Shown: piece after piece, positions 54,694 to 64,000 of the stretch
How the letters are laid out: each line of letters opens with the position of its first letter
Numbering within the stretch: position 1 is the first letter of the stretch
Source: Aspidiotus rigidus
Taxonomy: Eukaryota; Arthropoda; Insecta; Hemiptera; Diaspididae
Length of the DNA: 64,000 nt
NCBI GenBank assembly: GCA_035079385.1
Contig: JAVHKY010000034.1
Span: forward strand, 434,001-498,000
Direction: 5' to 3'
Position numbers and translations under genes: made by a program
The notes under the pieces: generated by a model
Databases searched by the model: none
Told to the model about the DNA's origin: nothing
What the model saw: the letters and a program-made list of their open reading frames with translations, nothing else

Positions 54694-57600
54694 TTAATAT
54701 CTTTTTTTGGTTAAGGTGTATCTCAAAGCGCTACAGTCTGTAACTACTTTGAACTTCTTACCATATAGGTAAACTCGCATTCGCTGAAGCGAACGTACAA
54801 TTGCTAAAGTCTCTAGTTCATAAGAATGATATCTCTTTTCGTCATCTGTCGTTTGCTGACTGAAGTAAAGTACTGGCTTCAAAGTTTTATCAGATTGTCG
54901 TTGCATCAATATGCCCGCAATTCCTATACTGCTCGCGTCTGTGTGCAGTTCAGTTTCGGATGAAGGATTATAAATGGCTAACACTGGCCTAGATATCAAT
55001 TTTCTCTTCAATGTCTCAAAAGCTGTTTGATGAGTTTGTTGCCAGTTAAACTCAATTTCCTTTTTAGTCAATTTGGTGAGGGGTGCGGCCAGTATACTGA
55101 AATCTTTGATGAACTTGCGGAAATAACTAGCGAGGCCTATAAATTGCCTAACTTCTTTGGCATTCTTGGGACGCGGAAAAGATTCTACTGCTTTGATCTT
55201 TTCCATACCCGGTCTTATCTGACCGTTTTCTATCTCGTGTCCCAAGTACAATACTTTGTTGTACAAAAACCGACACTTGTCTAAGCGTATGGTTAATCCA
55301 ACTTTTCTCAGAGCTTCAAATATTTTTCTTAGCTTCCCTAAATTTTCCTGACAACTGTTTGACGGAATCATTATATCATCTAAATAGGCCACAATTCCCA
55401 TTCCTGATAACGGTGTTAAAATAGTATTGATTACTCGTTGAAACACCGCTCCTCCATTGGACAAACCAAATGGTTGGCGGAGCCACTCATATTGTCCATC
55501 AGGAGTCACAAAACTGGTCTTATCAATTGAGCCAGACTCCATTGGAATTTGCCAATAGCCCCAAGCTAAATCCAGTGAGGAGAAGCAATTGGCGTCTAGC
55601 ATACAGTCTATTAAATCATCAATTCTTGGTAATGGATATTGTTGTCTCACAATTTTTGAGTTGAGCCGTCGAAAATCACAGCACATCCTTGGTTCACCGT
55701 CTTTCTTTTTTACAAGAAGAATAGGGCTAGAATAAGGGGAGTTTGAGTCACGTACTATACCGTACTTTTTCAATTCTTGAACGTGTTCTTTGACAAATTC
55801 CCTTTCAGAATATGACAACCGATATGGCCGGTATACAACTGGTTCTGGATCCATTAATTTTATCTCCATTGAGCCAATCTTTGAGACGCCTAATTCGCTC
55901 AAGTTTACTGAAAAACAATCTCTGAATTCATTAATCAACTCCAGTAATTGTTGCGCATCTTTCTTCTCTACATCTTCTCCAATAATATCTTGTAAATCTG
56001 CTAAGGTAAATGGAGTTCTATGTTTTTGTGGTACATCTTCTTGAGCAATATCTATATTTGCCCGCACAGCACGTGCCAAAATTCTTTTAGGATTCAAAGT
56101 TGTCTCTTTATCAGTTATATTAATAACAGGTAAGAATCCATTTGGACTGGTGACACAACGGGGAATATATATCTCTGGTCCCCTCTGTCCTCCTTCTACA
56201 AATACTGTAGAACATTCTGAAGTGAGTGACTTTAATTTACAGAGTCGCATTGTTTGTGGTGGCAAAACTATATTTTCACATGGGGTTAGAGGTATTTTGT
56301 TTCTATTTTCATCTACCCCTTCGGCATTATCTGGAAAGAAATACCACTTTCCAGCTTTTAGATAAGCTCCAAGATCTGCTTTGTATAAGATATCTTTACC
56401 AATAACAATATCTTCCTCCTGAAGCTCATTGGGCACTACGTGTATTTCAATACTGGTTTTGTAGGTCCCCAATACTAGATCAACTTCTGCAGTGCCTTCT
56501 GTGTAGCCACTTTGCACTCTACCATAACCTAGTATTTCAATTCTTTGTGGGACAATATTCAGTTGCAATTCCTCTGCAATATCTTTTCGAACAGTAGTGG
56601 CGTCGCTTCCACAGTCAATAAATCCAATCATCAATACATCATTGACTTTACATTCTGTATACCCAGATTCCTGAGTTCCTCCATCAAGTTGAACTTTTCT
56701 AGCAGATATCTTAGGGCATTTTTCAGCCAGGTGCCCATACCAGTGGCACTTTGTACATTGGATTTTATCCTTTGGGCAATCCGCGACTCGGTGTCCACCC
56801 TTACAATTGAAACAAGAGAGACTTTTTCCCTCCAGCTTTGTCGGCTTTTTGGGATTTTGCTCTTTAGACTGATCACTATTTTCTCTTGGTTCATATTTTG
56901 TACCAAAACTCTTGTCAGTTTCTTGACCGTTACCTCTACCACTTGTCCCTTTGAACTTGTCCCAGTAATTTTTCTTGTCAAGTCCAAACTTATTCTGAGT
57001 TGACACTTGTGGTTTGTTTCTGAGGTCTGTCTTAGGCTTTTGATTACACTGGCGGGCCAAATGTCCCACCTTATCGCAGTTGAAGCACTTCTTCTTTGGT
57101 GTAGAGCTCTCATCTAATAAGCCCTCTTGTGAAAATGGAAGAATACAATTCTGGTAAAGCGCTTCTGGAGTCTCAAAGCGTCCTGCTATACCGCTTGCCT
57201 TCACAATCTTGTCTGTGATACCATCCAAGATATGGTCTACTTGTTGCCATGGAGTTAACTGGCAGGGTCGCAATAATGCTACCTTTGCAAAGTAATATTT
57301 CTCATAACTTTCGCCTTGCTTTTTGGTGCGCGATTTCATTTTGTTCATATCTACAGCATGATCTCTTGACTCAGGGAAAGTCACCAACAATAATTCTTTC
57401 CATTCCTCCCAGGTATACTGATAATCTATCAAATTATCATACCATTCACGTCCTATACCTCGGAGCCGTGCTTGCATATGATAAATAGTAGTTGTTTCTG
57501 TCCACTGGAATATATCACGAAATTGTTCCAATGTATGTATCCACTGTCTTGTAGTCCACTTTCTTTGGCTAGGATCATACTCTGGAATACTTTCCAACTT

Positions 57601-58437
57601 CATTGTCTGGTGCACCGGTACTGGCTTTCTCTTTTCATTTAGAAGCAAGTCTATCAGTTGTTCTTGAAGTTTCATTCTAGCCTGTAGATCTTCTGTGGAA
57701 TCCAATCTAGCTCTCTTAGCTAATCGTTCATCAGGACCCTCTTGAGTCCGCTTTCCTCGTTGAGCAGCATCCTCTTGGAAACCTTCGGTTTGCCTGGTCT
57801 TATATCTCCCTACATTGGGCCATACTTCATCAGTATTACCGCCAATATCTACTGATCTACCTGTTCGGCCTTGGGTCTCATACCCTTCGCATCCAACTCC
57901 AGGTATCTCAGTTTGGCCTCGACCTTCCGGTCCTCTCGGCCCCAATTCATTGTCAACTACAAGATCAATTCTATCCAGATTGATCTCTTCTCTTTGTTTT
58001 GAGCCGCAACCTCGAGGCTGTCCTCGGATCTGTGCTCCACCCCGAATTGACCGCGATCCCCTAGCCTTCTGAGGAGTCGCTAGGCGATTCCCGCCTCCAC
58101 GAGAACCCCTAATCAATCCTGGGTGTTCTACACCTCTGCTCTGAGAATTCGTTTGATTCCCTGGGCGCTGCGGCACCGAGCGACCTCCAGGCTTCCTAGT
58201 GATCGCCGACCCACGTCTGCCCACTCTTGGGTCTCTCCCTATCTCACGAGCAAAGGGCGCCAGGCTATCCGCCATTTCCTCTACAGAGTCTGCTACTCGG
58301 TCATTTTCATCATCAGCTTGATTATGTACATCAGCTTGTACTTCTTGGATTTCAAATTCTTCTTCATCAGCCGAACTCGGCGACATCTCTCTAATGAGCC
58401 GATTACCAGTGGCTCTCAACTTCTGTCTTGTCAACAT
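54694..58437 (-). CDS. Gag-protease-reverse transcriptase-RNase H polyprotein (1247 aa)
   Basis: A long Arg/Gly/Gln-rich N-terminal region (residues 1-270) precedes a Gag core (WTTRQWIHTLEQFRDIFQWT...) and three zinc knuckles (CFNCDKVGHLARQC near 450, CFNCKGGHRVADC near 542, CTKCHWYGHLAEKC near 558). A protease-like domain has D608 in FIDCGSDATTV. RT motifs are intact: MCCDFRRLNSKIV, FSSLDLAWGYWQIP, LRQPFGLSNGGAVFQ and the catalytic YLDD near 1017, followed by RNase H with ELHTDASS. The frame ends early, before the RNase H end, because of the A-run length change near 54702. Gag and Pol are in one frame with no gag-pol frameshift site. The ATG lies about 50 bases after the primer site. Confidence 0.92.
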   Translation of the reverse strand: MLTRQKLRATGNRLIREMSPSSADEEEFEIQEVQADVHNQADDENDRVADSVEEMADSLAPFAREIGRDPRVGRRGSAITRKPGGRSVPQRPGNQTNSQSRGVEHPGLIRGSRGGGNRLATPQKARGSRSIRGGAQIRGQPRGCGSKQREEINLDRIDLVVDNELGPRGPEGRGQTEIPGVGCEGYETQGRTGRSVDIGGNTDEVWPNVGRYKTRQTEGFQEDAAQRGKRTQEGPDERLAKRARLDSTEDLQARMKLQEQLIDLLLNEKRKPVPVHQTMKLESIPEYDPSQRKWTTRQWIHTLEQFRDIFQWTETTTIYHMQARLRGIGREWYDNLIDYQYTWEEWKELLLVTFPESRDHAVDMNKMKSRTKKQGESYEKYYFAKVALLRPCQLTPWQQVDHILDGITDKIVKASGIAGRFETPEALYQNCILPFSQEGLLDESSTPKKKCFNCDKVGHLARQCNQKPKTDLRNKPQVSTQNKFGLDKKNYWDKFKGTSGRGNGQETDKSFGTKYEPRENSDQSKEQNPKKPTKLEGKSLSCFNCKGGHRVADCPKDKIQCTKCHWYGHLAEKCPKISARKVQLDGGTQESGYTECKVNDVLMIGFIDCGSDATTVRKDIAEELQLNIVPQRIEILGYGRVQSGYTEGTAEVDLVLGTYKTSIEIHVVPNELQEEDIVIGKDILYKADLGAYLKAGKWYFFPDNAEGVDENRNKIPLTPCENIVLPPQTMRLCKLKSLTSECSTVFVEGGQRGPEIYIPRCVTSPNGFLPVINITDKETTLNPKRILARAVRANIDIAQEDVPQKHRTPFTLADLQDIIGEDVEKKDAQQLLELINEFRDCFSVNLSELGVSKIGSMEIKLMDPEPVVYRPYRLSYSEREFVKEHVQELKKYGIVRDSNSPYSSPILLVKKKDGEPRMCCDFRRLNSKIVRQQYPLPRIDDLIDCMLDANCFSSLDLAWGYWQIPMESGSIDKTSFVTPDGQYEWLRQPFGLSNGGAVFQRVINTILTPLSGMGIVAYLDDIMIPSNSCQENLGKLRKIFEALRKVGLTIRLDKCRFLYNKVLYLGHEIENGQIRPGMEKIKAVESFPRPKNAKEVRQFIGLASYFRKFIKDFSILAAPLTKLTKKEIEFNWQQTHQTAFETLKRKLISRPVLAIYNPSSETELHTDASSIGIAGILMQRQSDKTLKPVLYFSQQTTDDEKRYHSYELETLAIVRSLQRMRVYLYGKKFKVVTDCSALRYTLTKKRY

Positions 58438-58469
58438 GTTCTTCTATTCAAATCAGCGGGAACGGATTA

Positions 58470-58487
58470 CTAATCCCACTTCTGAAA
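58470..58487 (-). promoter_or_regulatory. tRNA primer-binding site (offset)
   Basis: On the minus strand TTTCAGAAGTGGGATTAG directly follows the LTR end. The core TCAGAAGTGGGATT is identical to the primer site of the element at 22804, but the first bases complementary to the tRNA CCA end are replaced. Confidence 0.6.
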
Positions 58488-59275
58488 TGTTACGAACGGG
58501 TATTTTCAGATCTTCTTTAATGCGTGGCGCGATTGACTACGCCGAGGAGCGGGGTTTTAGGTAACCCCTGAAAGTCCCACCACCAACCACCTTTCACCTC
58601 CTTATTAAACGGTTCACTTTCGATGTACTGTCGAACCGGATAATATAACCGATCTATTGTCGCTCGGCTATTCTGACGTTAACAACCAGAGTGTTGGTAA
58701 TTCCAAACACTCGCGACGGATTCGCTAGGTACAGTATTTGCTAGAACGTCGTTTGGGAACCAAGACGACGACTGACAAATAAAGCTTCGCGCTATTACAA
58801 CAATCTTGAACGCACTAGTCGGTAACCGAACTAGAAAACTGCTGGGAACCAAACAGTTGATTTTCCTTCAAATCTACCCTACTTATATGACGCGAAGTCG
58901 TACCGTATTGTGCGCATTCTCGTATATCGCGAATAATTATTTAATCAGCAAAAATCAACGGCCGTCTCTGATTGGTTAGGATGTCGCGAAATCGCTTTTC
59001 GTTCAAAATATCATAGCGATATATGTAAAATGTGATTTCTTCTAATATCGGCGAATAAGAATCGTTCCTCTAAAAGTCGTCTTAAATCAGTCTCATTATT
59101 GGTCTTTTAACGAGGAGTCTTTTCATATAAAAACGTATTCCACTATAATCGGCAAGTATTGTACAGCGTTAGTTATCGCGGGATTGTTTTACTCTCGTTC
59201 GCTCGCATTTGAACGTACTCGCGTGCTGACGAAATTATCAGCTCGTAAAATAGACGAAATTATGAGGTCATAATA
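58488..59275 (-). repeat. 5' LTR (minus-strand sense)
   Basis: Drives transcription leftwards. An AATAAA-like signal and the exact start site are not assigned. Confidence 0.9.
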
Positions 59276-59279
59276 CATC

Positions 59280-59746
59280 TCACACCACAACTATGAGCTA
59301 TAATCTCTCTTTCATCCATAGAATCCTCTTCCAATTACCTCTCACGCATACAATTTTTTCCACCAGCCTCATAACTCTGGTACCGGAAAAAGATTGAATT
59401 TTCCTTTCCAAGGAAGACGTTCTTTCAATGCGTGAACAATATGAAGCGACTTTATGCAACTGCGCAAAATTTGAAGACCAAGTTTCAGGTCTTCTAGGAA
59501 GGGAATGCTTTTGCAACCGTGAGAGTTCATCGGGGTAGGAGGAAATGCAAGGATGGTATACTAGGTAATATACTCAGCAGAACAAGCAAAGGACAATTGA
59601 TCAAACTAGTCTGTACCCTGCACCCTCTCTTCTCAAACTCATAGATCAGTATAGTACAAATAGTATAGTATAGAAAGAGACAATTGAATTGACTCGCCTG
59701 GTACCCCACCGGAGGACTAGAATGGTGCAGTAGGTCATATACTCAC
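59280..59746 (-). other. No confirmed gene; short minus-strand frame
   Basis: A minus-strand frame at about 59533-59384 starts with ATG and contains KSIPFLEDLKLGLQILRSCI. It is too short and unmatched in phase with the neighbouring putative exon to call. Confidence 0.25.
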
Positions 59747-59865
59747 CGTTCTTCTTAGTTTGGCTCGAAACGATAGACGCAAATCCAAAAACCAAGGCTG
59801 GAGATTGAAGGTTGAAATCTCGAGTCATGATATGACCAAGCGCATACAGATGTCTGGACACGAAT
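59747..59865 (-). CDS. Putative internal exon of an unidentified gene
   Basis: On the minus strand an acceptor (TTTTCTAG) and a strong donor (GTGAGTAT) bound a 119-base open segment reading FVSRHLYALGHIMTRDFNLQ then SPALVFGFASIVSSQTKKN, ending in phase 1. The sequence looks protein-like with a hydrophobic middle, but I cannot place it in a family and found no partner exon with matching phase. Confidence 0.35.
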
Positions 59866-59869
59866 CTAG

Positions 59870-60990
59870 AAAATACGATATGGATTAAAAAATCAATACA
59901 AAATCATTTCAAACAGTACACTAAGCCTAAAGAATTATTGAAAGGAATGACTCTGACTCAGATACGAGCTTTTTTCCCCTGAAAAAATGCGGCTTATGAC
60001 GATCAACAAGATAAATTCACTCGTTTAATTCGTGAGATGTTTTACGAGCTTAATCTCAACTTTTTAATTCCTCTACTATACACTTCGAATCTACATTATC
60101 TGTAAATAGGAAGGTAGTAAACGCATGTACTTGAAACTATAATTCGGTGAACGTCGGAAGAAACCATAATATTTTCCTTATAGTGCTGCGTTACTATGTT
60201 TACATTAATCTACTATCAAAATACATTCAAGTTCTTAAATACCTTTGACGGTATTTATACATGGGTTGAGAAAATATTTTTGCTGTTCGCTCGATATTTA
60301 CTAAAATAAATGACCTATATTGTAGACGTGGATAATTGAAATTCTTAACTCGCGAAAATATCAACAATGATAGCGTGCGTGTAAAAAATACGTTACATTT
60401 TTCAGCGAAGGATACACTCGCAAAAAAAAAAAAATGAGTGTCTCGAATATAAAATAAAAACAATATAAAAAAAAAAAAAAGACGGCTGATACGTTTATAG
60501 TACGTATATAACAACCGTAGACTGGCCAGAAAATATTTTTCGTTCTTTGTCTAGGTAATGTGATAAGGGTAATATTTTTTGTTTTAGTACGTAGGCTATA
60601 TTTTGGATTTTAGACTCCTGTTAGACACCAGTGGGCTTATTCTCAATGCACAGTACGAACAGACGAGGACGCCTAAGCTATTTATTATCCTACTCGCACG
60701 TTCCCATCACACGGTATGAAGTTTCTATTTGGATACAAAAAAAAAAAAAAAAAAAGAAAACAGCAACTATCAATTTTTAACGCCCTCATACGAGTGTAGG
60801 TACGTACGTTGAATGAGATTTTCCCAAGGTGTTTACGGCAAAGATCGAGCCGTAAATTGGCTGCCAAATAGAAAGTAGTTCTTATATTATTTTCTAAACC
60901 AGCCTTTCCATTACAATGTTATTTCACTACTTTTAATGTACCTTCCAAGGCGTCTTTATTTTATTATTTCAAATGCTTCACAACTACAAG
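59870..60990. other. No gene recognised
   Basis: AT-rich with A runs at about 60421-60434, 60467-60480 and 60738-60755. Confidence 0.4.
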
Positions 60991-61004
60991 GTATGTCAAA
61001 AAAG

Positions 61005-61186
61005 TTCCCGGACGATTATTTGTACGTGCCAAATGGCAACACTGGCAAGGAAACCTAATTGAATCTTGTTTTGTTGTACTATCGACCATCAATATTCAAA
61101 ATTTCACGTTGATTCATGGCATACATGTAGTTTGTCATAAATTAATTTTTTGGAAGAATGCCCTTGAGGGTCCGTGCCGATTCCGT
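61005..61186 (+). repeat. Direct repeat copy A, mariner-like terminus
   Basis: GGTATGTCAAAAAAGTTCCC at the left resembles mariner/Tc1 terminal repeats. The segment through GGGTCCGTGCCGATT recurs at 61680-61852 with few differences. Confidence 0.55.
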
Positions 61187-61679
61187 CTGTAGGCCTCAAA
61201 TGCTTCCATCCCATGGCATCTCATAGTCAGTCAGTTAGGAAGAAGCCCCTACAAGTCAAATCAGGCGAACACCGGGGGTCGTCAAGCACTGGTGTTCGAT
61301 CTTGGGCAAAAAAAACCTTTGGCACCAAAGGCCGTACCATAGTTGTACATGCCAAAAACCTTCATGGTTAAACTCATGCATCAAAAATCACAATTACATA
61401 GTCAAACGCTTTTGTGACTGCCGCTGATACTACTAGCAACATCTCGAGAAGATTTCCAACGAGTTTCCACTTCATACTGTTGACGACAGATAGCGCGCAC
61501 GCATAAACCGGTTTACCAGCATATGCAACAGCTGTTACCGACTCTGTCTCACCCTGAAACGACTTAACACTTTGTATTTGTACAACGCCTCCTATCATCA
61601 GAAAACCCTTCGATTTCCTCACACATTTTCAAATTTATCTCTGACCAACCTCCTTCCATCAACATTTAAATTCAATTTA
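61187..61679. other. Sequence between the direct repeats, unassigned
   Basis: Opposed ORFs (61174-61371 plus, 61374-61622 minus) are open, but neither shows the transposase D,D motifs or any family I recognise. It could be internal element sequence or a captured fragment. Confidence 0.3.
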
Positions 61680-61852
61680 AGTTCCAGGACAATTATTTGT
61701 ATGCGCCAATTGGCAACACTGGCAAGGAAACCTAATTGAATCTTGTTTTGTTGTACTATCGACCATCAATATTCAAAATTTCATGTTGATTCATGGCGTA
61801 GTTTGCAATAAATTAATTTTTTGGAGGAATGTCCTTGAGGGTCCGTGCCGAT
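61680..61852 (+). repeat. Direct repeat copy B
   Basis: Shares CAACACTGGCAAGGAAACCT, GTACTATCGACCATCAATAT and TAAATTAATTTTTTGGA with copy A. It lacks the mariner-like leading bases and an internal ATACATG segment. Confidence 0.65.
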
Positions 61853-61962
61853 TTCAGGCCAATTTTTTGCCTAAAACAGAGGTTGAGCAATAAATTGTCA
61901 TCAAATTCCTTGTAAAACCAGGAAAAGAAAATGACAAATTAAAAAATATGTTATGTGCTGTG

Positions 61963-62344
61963 AAATCTGCAAAATTTGTATCTCAATTTTATCTTCAATT
62001 TGCGTCTCTACTCAACTTTCTACGACTCAATTCTTAGCCGAGTTATGGATCAAAATGTATCAAAAATTGACAATTTTGCCACAATTCTCAAAAATTAAAA
62101 TTCCTTTGAATTTCCATATTTTACGCGATTTAAAAGTGAAAGTTAACGCTGATTCCGAAAAAAATACCTGAATAACCCTATGGAGCTTGAAAGTGGGGGA
62201 ATTTTCAATTTTTTATTTCGGGAATCTTGGAAAAAAGGTCAATTTTTTCCACATTTTAGTCCATAACTCGGCTCAAAAAAGTTGTAGACAGTTGAGTAGG
62301 GGCGCAAATTGAAGATAAAATTGAGATACAAATTTTGTAGATTT
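61963..62344. repeat. Foldback repeat with ~95-150 bp imperfect arms
   Basis: The left arm (61963-62058) runs through ACAAAATTTGTATCTCAATT-type sequence, GTCTCTACTCAACT and CCGAGTTATGGA. The reverse complement of 62251-62344 has the same blocks in order. Weaker pairing extends inward. It is probably a MITE; no target duplication was identified. Confidence 0.6.
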
Positions 62345-62439
62345 GAAGTATAAATCTAACGTTTTGCGTTTTCAAGCTAGAACAAATTTAGTCCAAACTC
62401 CCATTTAACTGGTAACATCTTTCAGGTCCACTCGGTATA

Positions 62440-62560
62440 GCTTGGAGGATGAAATTTTTTCAAGTCCCTTCCTTCTATCATAAAATAGCTCGAGAGTCAA
62501 CATTTTTCCAAGTCCATCTTTATTTATAATAGGTTTATAGCTCGAGAGTCAAAAAGGTAT
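62440..62560 (-). repeat. Diverged copies of the 45-bp minisatellite unit
   Basis: In reverse complement, two units with GACTCTCGAGCTA and a GGACTTGAAAAAA-type block follow the pattern of 22440-22803. Confidence 0.5.
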
Positions 62561-62599
62561 AGCCGGGTTTGGGGGTGAATCGACCCCGGAGCCAAATTT

Positions 62600-63220
62600 C
62601 ATATTTACCATCGGGAGAATGTTTCTCAATAAACTTGTAGCAATCTATTCATTTGTACCCACTTTCTCATCTTTATCTCTCCACACCTATAATTATGTCT
62701 CTACGTCTCCTCTTCTGTATGGGTTGCCTAAAATACACAAAACGAACACCCCGATGCGGCCTGTGGTCTCTTTCATTTCCTCCCTCACTTACCTCCTTGC
62801 TAAATTCCTGGACCGTTGGTTCCCCGTATTGCATATGAGTGCCCCATTCGGTTTTGAATTCGATGTCCTTGGCTAATGCTCTCAAGGATGTAAAACTGCC
62901 TCCGGGCGCGACCCTTTGCTCGTTTGATGTCGTGGGTCTGTTCCCAAATATCCCCAAAGTTGCCACCAAGCAGCGTATGGGCCAGTTATTGGTCAACTCC
63001 AATACCCTCATAATGAATCCCAAGAATTTTTCAATCTTTTAAATATCTGTTGGTCCTGGAATTTTTGTAAATTCGAAGGGAAATTTTTCAAGTTCACTGA
63101 TGAAATAGGGATCCCTATTGGATCACCCTTGGGCTCCCTCATCTCCGAAGTATTCATGTCGCAGTTTGAACTTGACCTCTTCTCCTCGGATCAGGTGTTA
63201 CTCAATCATATTACTCGCGC
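62600..63220 (+). pseudogene. Penelope-like element reverse transcriptase fragment
   Basis: Frames at 62619 and 62839 carry [33 protein letters not shown], then LCSFDVVGLFPNIPK (motif A). About 63100-63180 another frame gives IPIGSPLGSLISEVFMSQFE. At least two frame changes and loss of the YVDD block make it a dead fragment. It aligns with the remnant at 1-499 and joins, in type, the start of the PLE unit at 40001 (EVFMSKFELDLFSS). Confidence 0.82.
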
Positions 63221-64000
63221 TACATACATGAGGGAGGAGATCGTGGTGAACTACACAAAGTACATGTGAGCCACAGAGGAGGCAGCTGGAGGGAGTGCGT
63301 CATCGTCAAGGGAAAGGACATTTCCATGATCTTCGATTCGGGGCTGAAGACCCAAAAATTCTCCACTTTTTACTTCGATATGACTAAGATAAGTCACCAT
63401 CAAACAAGCTACATTAGAACGACGGATGATATGGATCGAATTTGAAAGCTAGAACTTCGTCAACAATCCAACAATTTTCAGACAATCCCTTCGACCAAGG
63501 GCTGGATTATTCAAACCAATGAATCAATCTTTAAAATTTAACCTCCCAGTCCGGGCGTTGTGCAAGTGTGCTTACGTGGGGTTTCGCGTTCAGAATTGAG
63601 ATTTTCAACGTAGCAAGTAATAAAGTGCTGAGGTACATATCAGATATACGCTCGTGATCAATATTCAAGCTGATGTTTTTTACATCTCATTTTAAAATTC
63701 AATTCGAATGTTACGCAGAAAAATTACGTGTACGTATTGCTATCTCAAGACGTCAAATAATTCACCTCAAAGGGTTGATAATCCGCATCAAAGGCGCAAA
63801 GATCTTCTCGAAAGTTGGTCACGTAATTTGTACTCGCGTGAAAACAGGTGTTCCAAGACACTCGGTACGCAATTTCGATTTAACTCTCGGAAATAATACT
63901 CATCCGTCTTTAGAAAAACGACATCACGTCCGACCGCGGATGTAAAACGTTCGTATATCGTCGAGAAGTTCGAAATTACGATCTATTTACGCCGTAAATT
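63221..64000. other. No gene recognised
   Basis: Moderately AT-rich sequence. The overlapping 90- and 62-codon ORFs at 63673-63945 are not recognisable. Confidence 0.35.

Larger units (their letters stand above)
51286..59275 (-). mobile_element. Ty3/gypsy-type LTR retrotransposon with accessory ORF, minus strand
   Basis: Two 788-bp LTRs (51286-52073 and 58488-59275) differ at one position that I can see (A at 51466, C at 58668). CATC flanks the element (51282-51285, 59276-59279). On the minus strand the order is LTR, primer site, Gag-protease-RT ORF, RNase H/integrase ORF, a third ORF of 217 codons, LTR. A one-base length change in an A run splits the pol frame. On the minus strand the LTR starts TATTATGACC rather than TG and ends CGTAACA. 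Confidence 0.92.

Noticed and set aside
54690..54712. Programmed ribosomal frameshift between RT and RNase H/integrase
   Set aside because: Restoring the frame needs a +1 (or -2) shift, the A run does not fit a standard -1 slippery heptamer in the zero frame, and this is not a normal recoding position in Ty3/gypsy elements. An indel is simpler.
61374..61622. 82-codon ORF as a mariner transposase piece
   Set aside because: It lacks the D,D motifs and the helix-turn-helix pattern of mariner transposases.

Overview
This window is AT-rich eukaryotic genomic DNA, almost certainly from an arthropod and probably an insect. The evidence is an intron-split cationic amino acid transporter (SLC7 / slimfast type) together with a dense, mostly non-coding load of Ty3/gypsy, Jockey-like and Penelope-like retroelements, MITEs and minisatellites. 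I see no bacterial operon, CRISPR array, tRNA or rRNA.

Layout. 1-500: Penelope-like (PLE) reverse transcriptase remnant on the minus strand, cut by the window edge. 2225-15405: the last seven coding exons of the transporter, plus strand, all joining in phase; the 5' part lies outside the window or is not recognised. Its largest intron (4096-11052) holds a dead LINE broken by a MULE transposase pseudogene, a degenerate ~175-bp tandem array and a 220-bp inverted repeat. 16355-16749: CACTA-ended foldback MITE. 20960-21890: ~85-bp minisatellite. 22335-27238: hairpin-ended element made of a 45-bp minisatellite and split by a complete young Ty3/gypsy-type element (22804-26802, identical 381-bp LTRs). 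27945-29992: candidate two-exon gene for a small secreted proline-rich peptide. 30687-34000: MITEs, a PLE remnant and a 0.9-kb terminal-inverted-repeat element. 35110-38126: 5'-truncated Jockey-like LINE with 14-bp target duplications. 38979-39297: MULE-type MITE. 39328-41257: PLE insertion with inverted arms and 14-bp target duplications. 42960-47700 and 50800-51060: a degenerate TCGA-rich repeat family in both orientations. 51286-59275: second young LTR retrotransposon, minus strand, 788-bp LTRs differing at one base. 59747-59865: possible host exon, minus strand. 61000-63220: mariner-like direct repeats, a foldback repeat and another PLE remnant.

The most unusual object is the 22.8-26.8 kb element. 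It keeps one uninterrupted 1053-codon Gag-protease-integrase reading frame and identical LTRs but has no reverse transcriptase or RNase H, and its protease catalytic triplet is altered. It therefore appears to have moved very recently with reverse transcriptase supplied in trans. The second LTR element carries its own RT and shares the 14-base core of the tRNA primer site, so it belongs to the kind of element that could act as helper, although nothing here proves that it does. Other notable points are an unexplained 217-aa ORF in the env position of the second element, hammerhead-like hairpin motifs at four sites of which two are certain PLE 3' ends, and the inverted-arm PLE insertion with a 34-39 bp one-sided extension.
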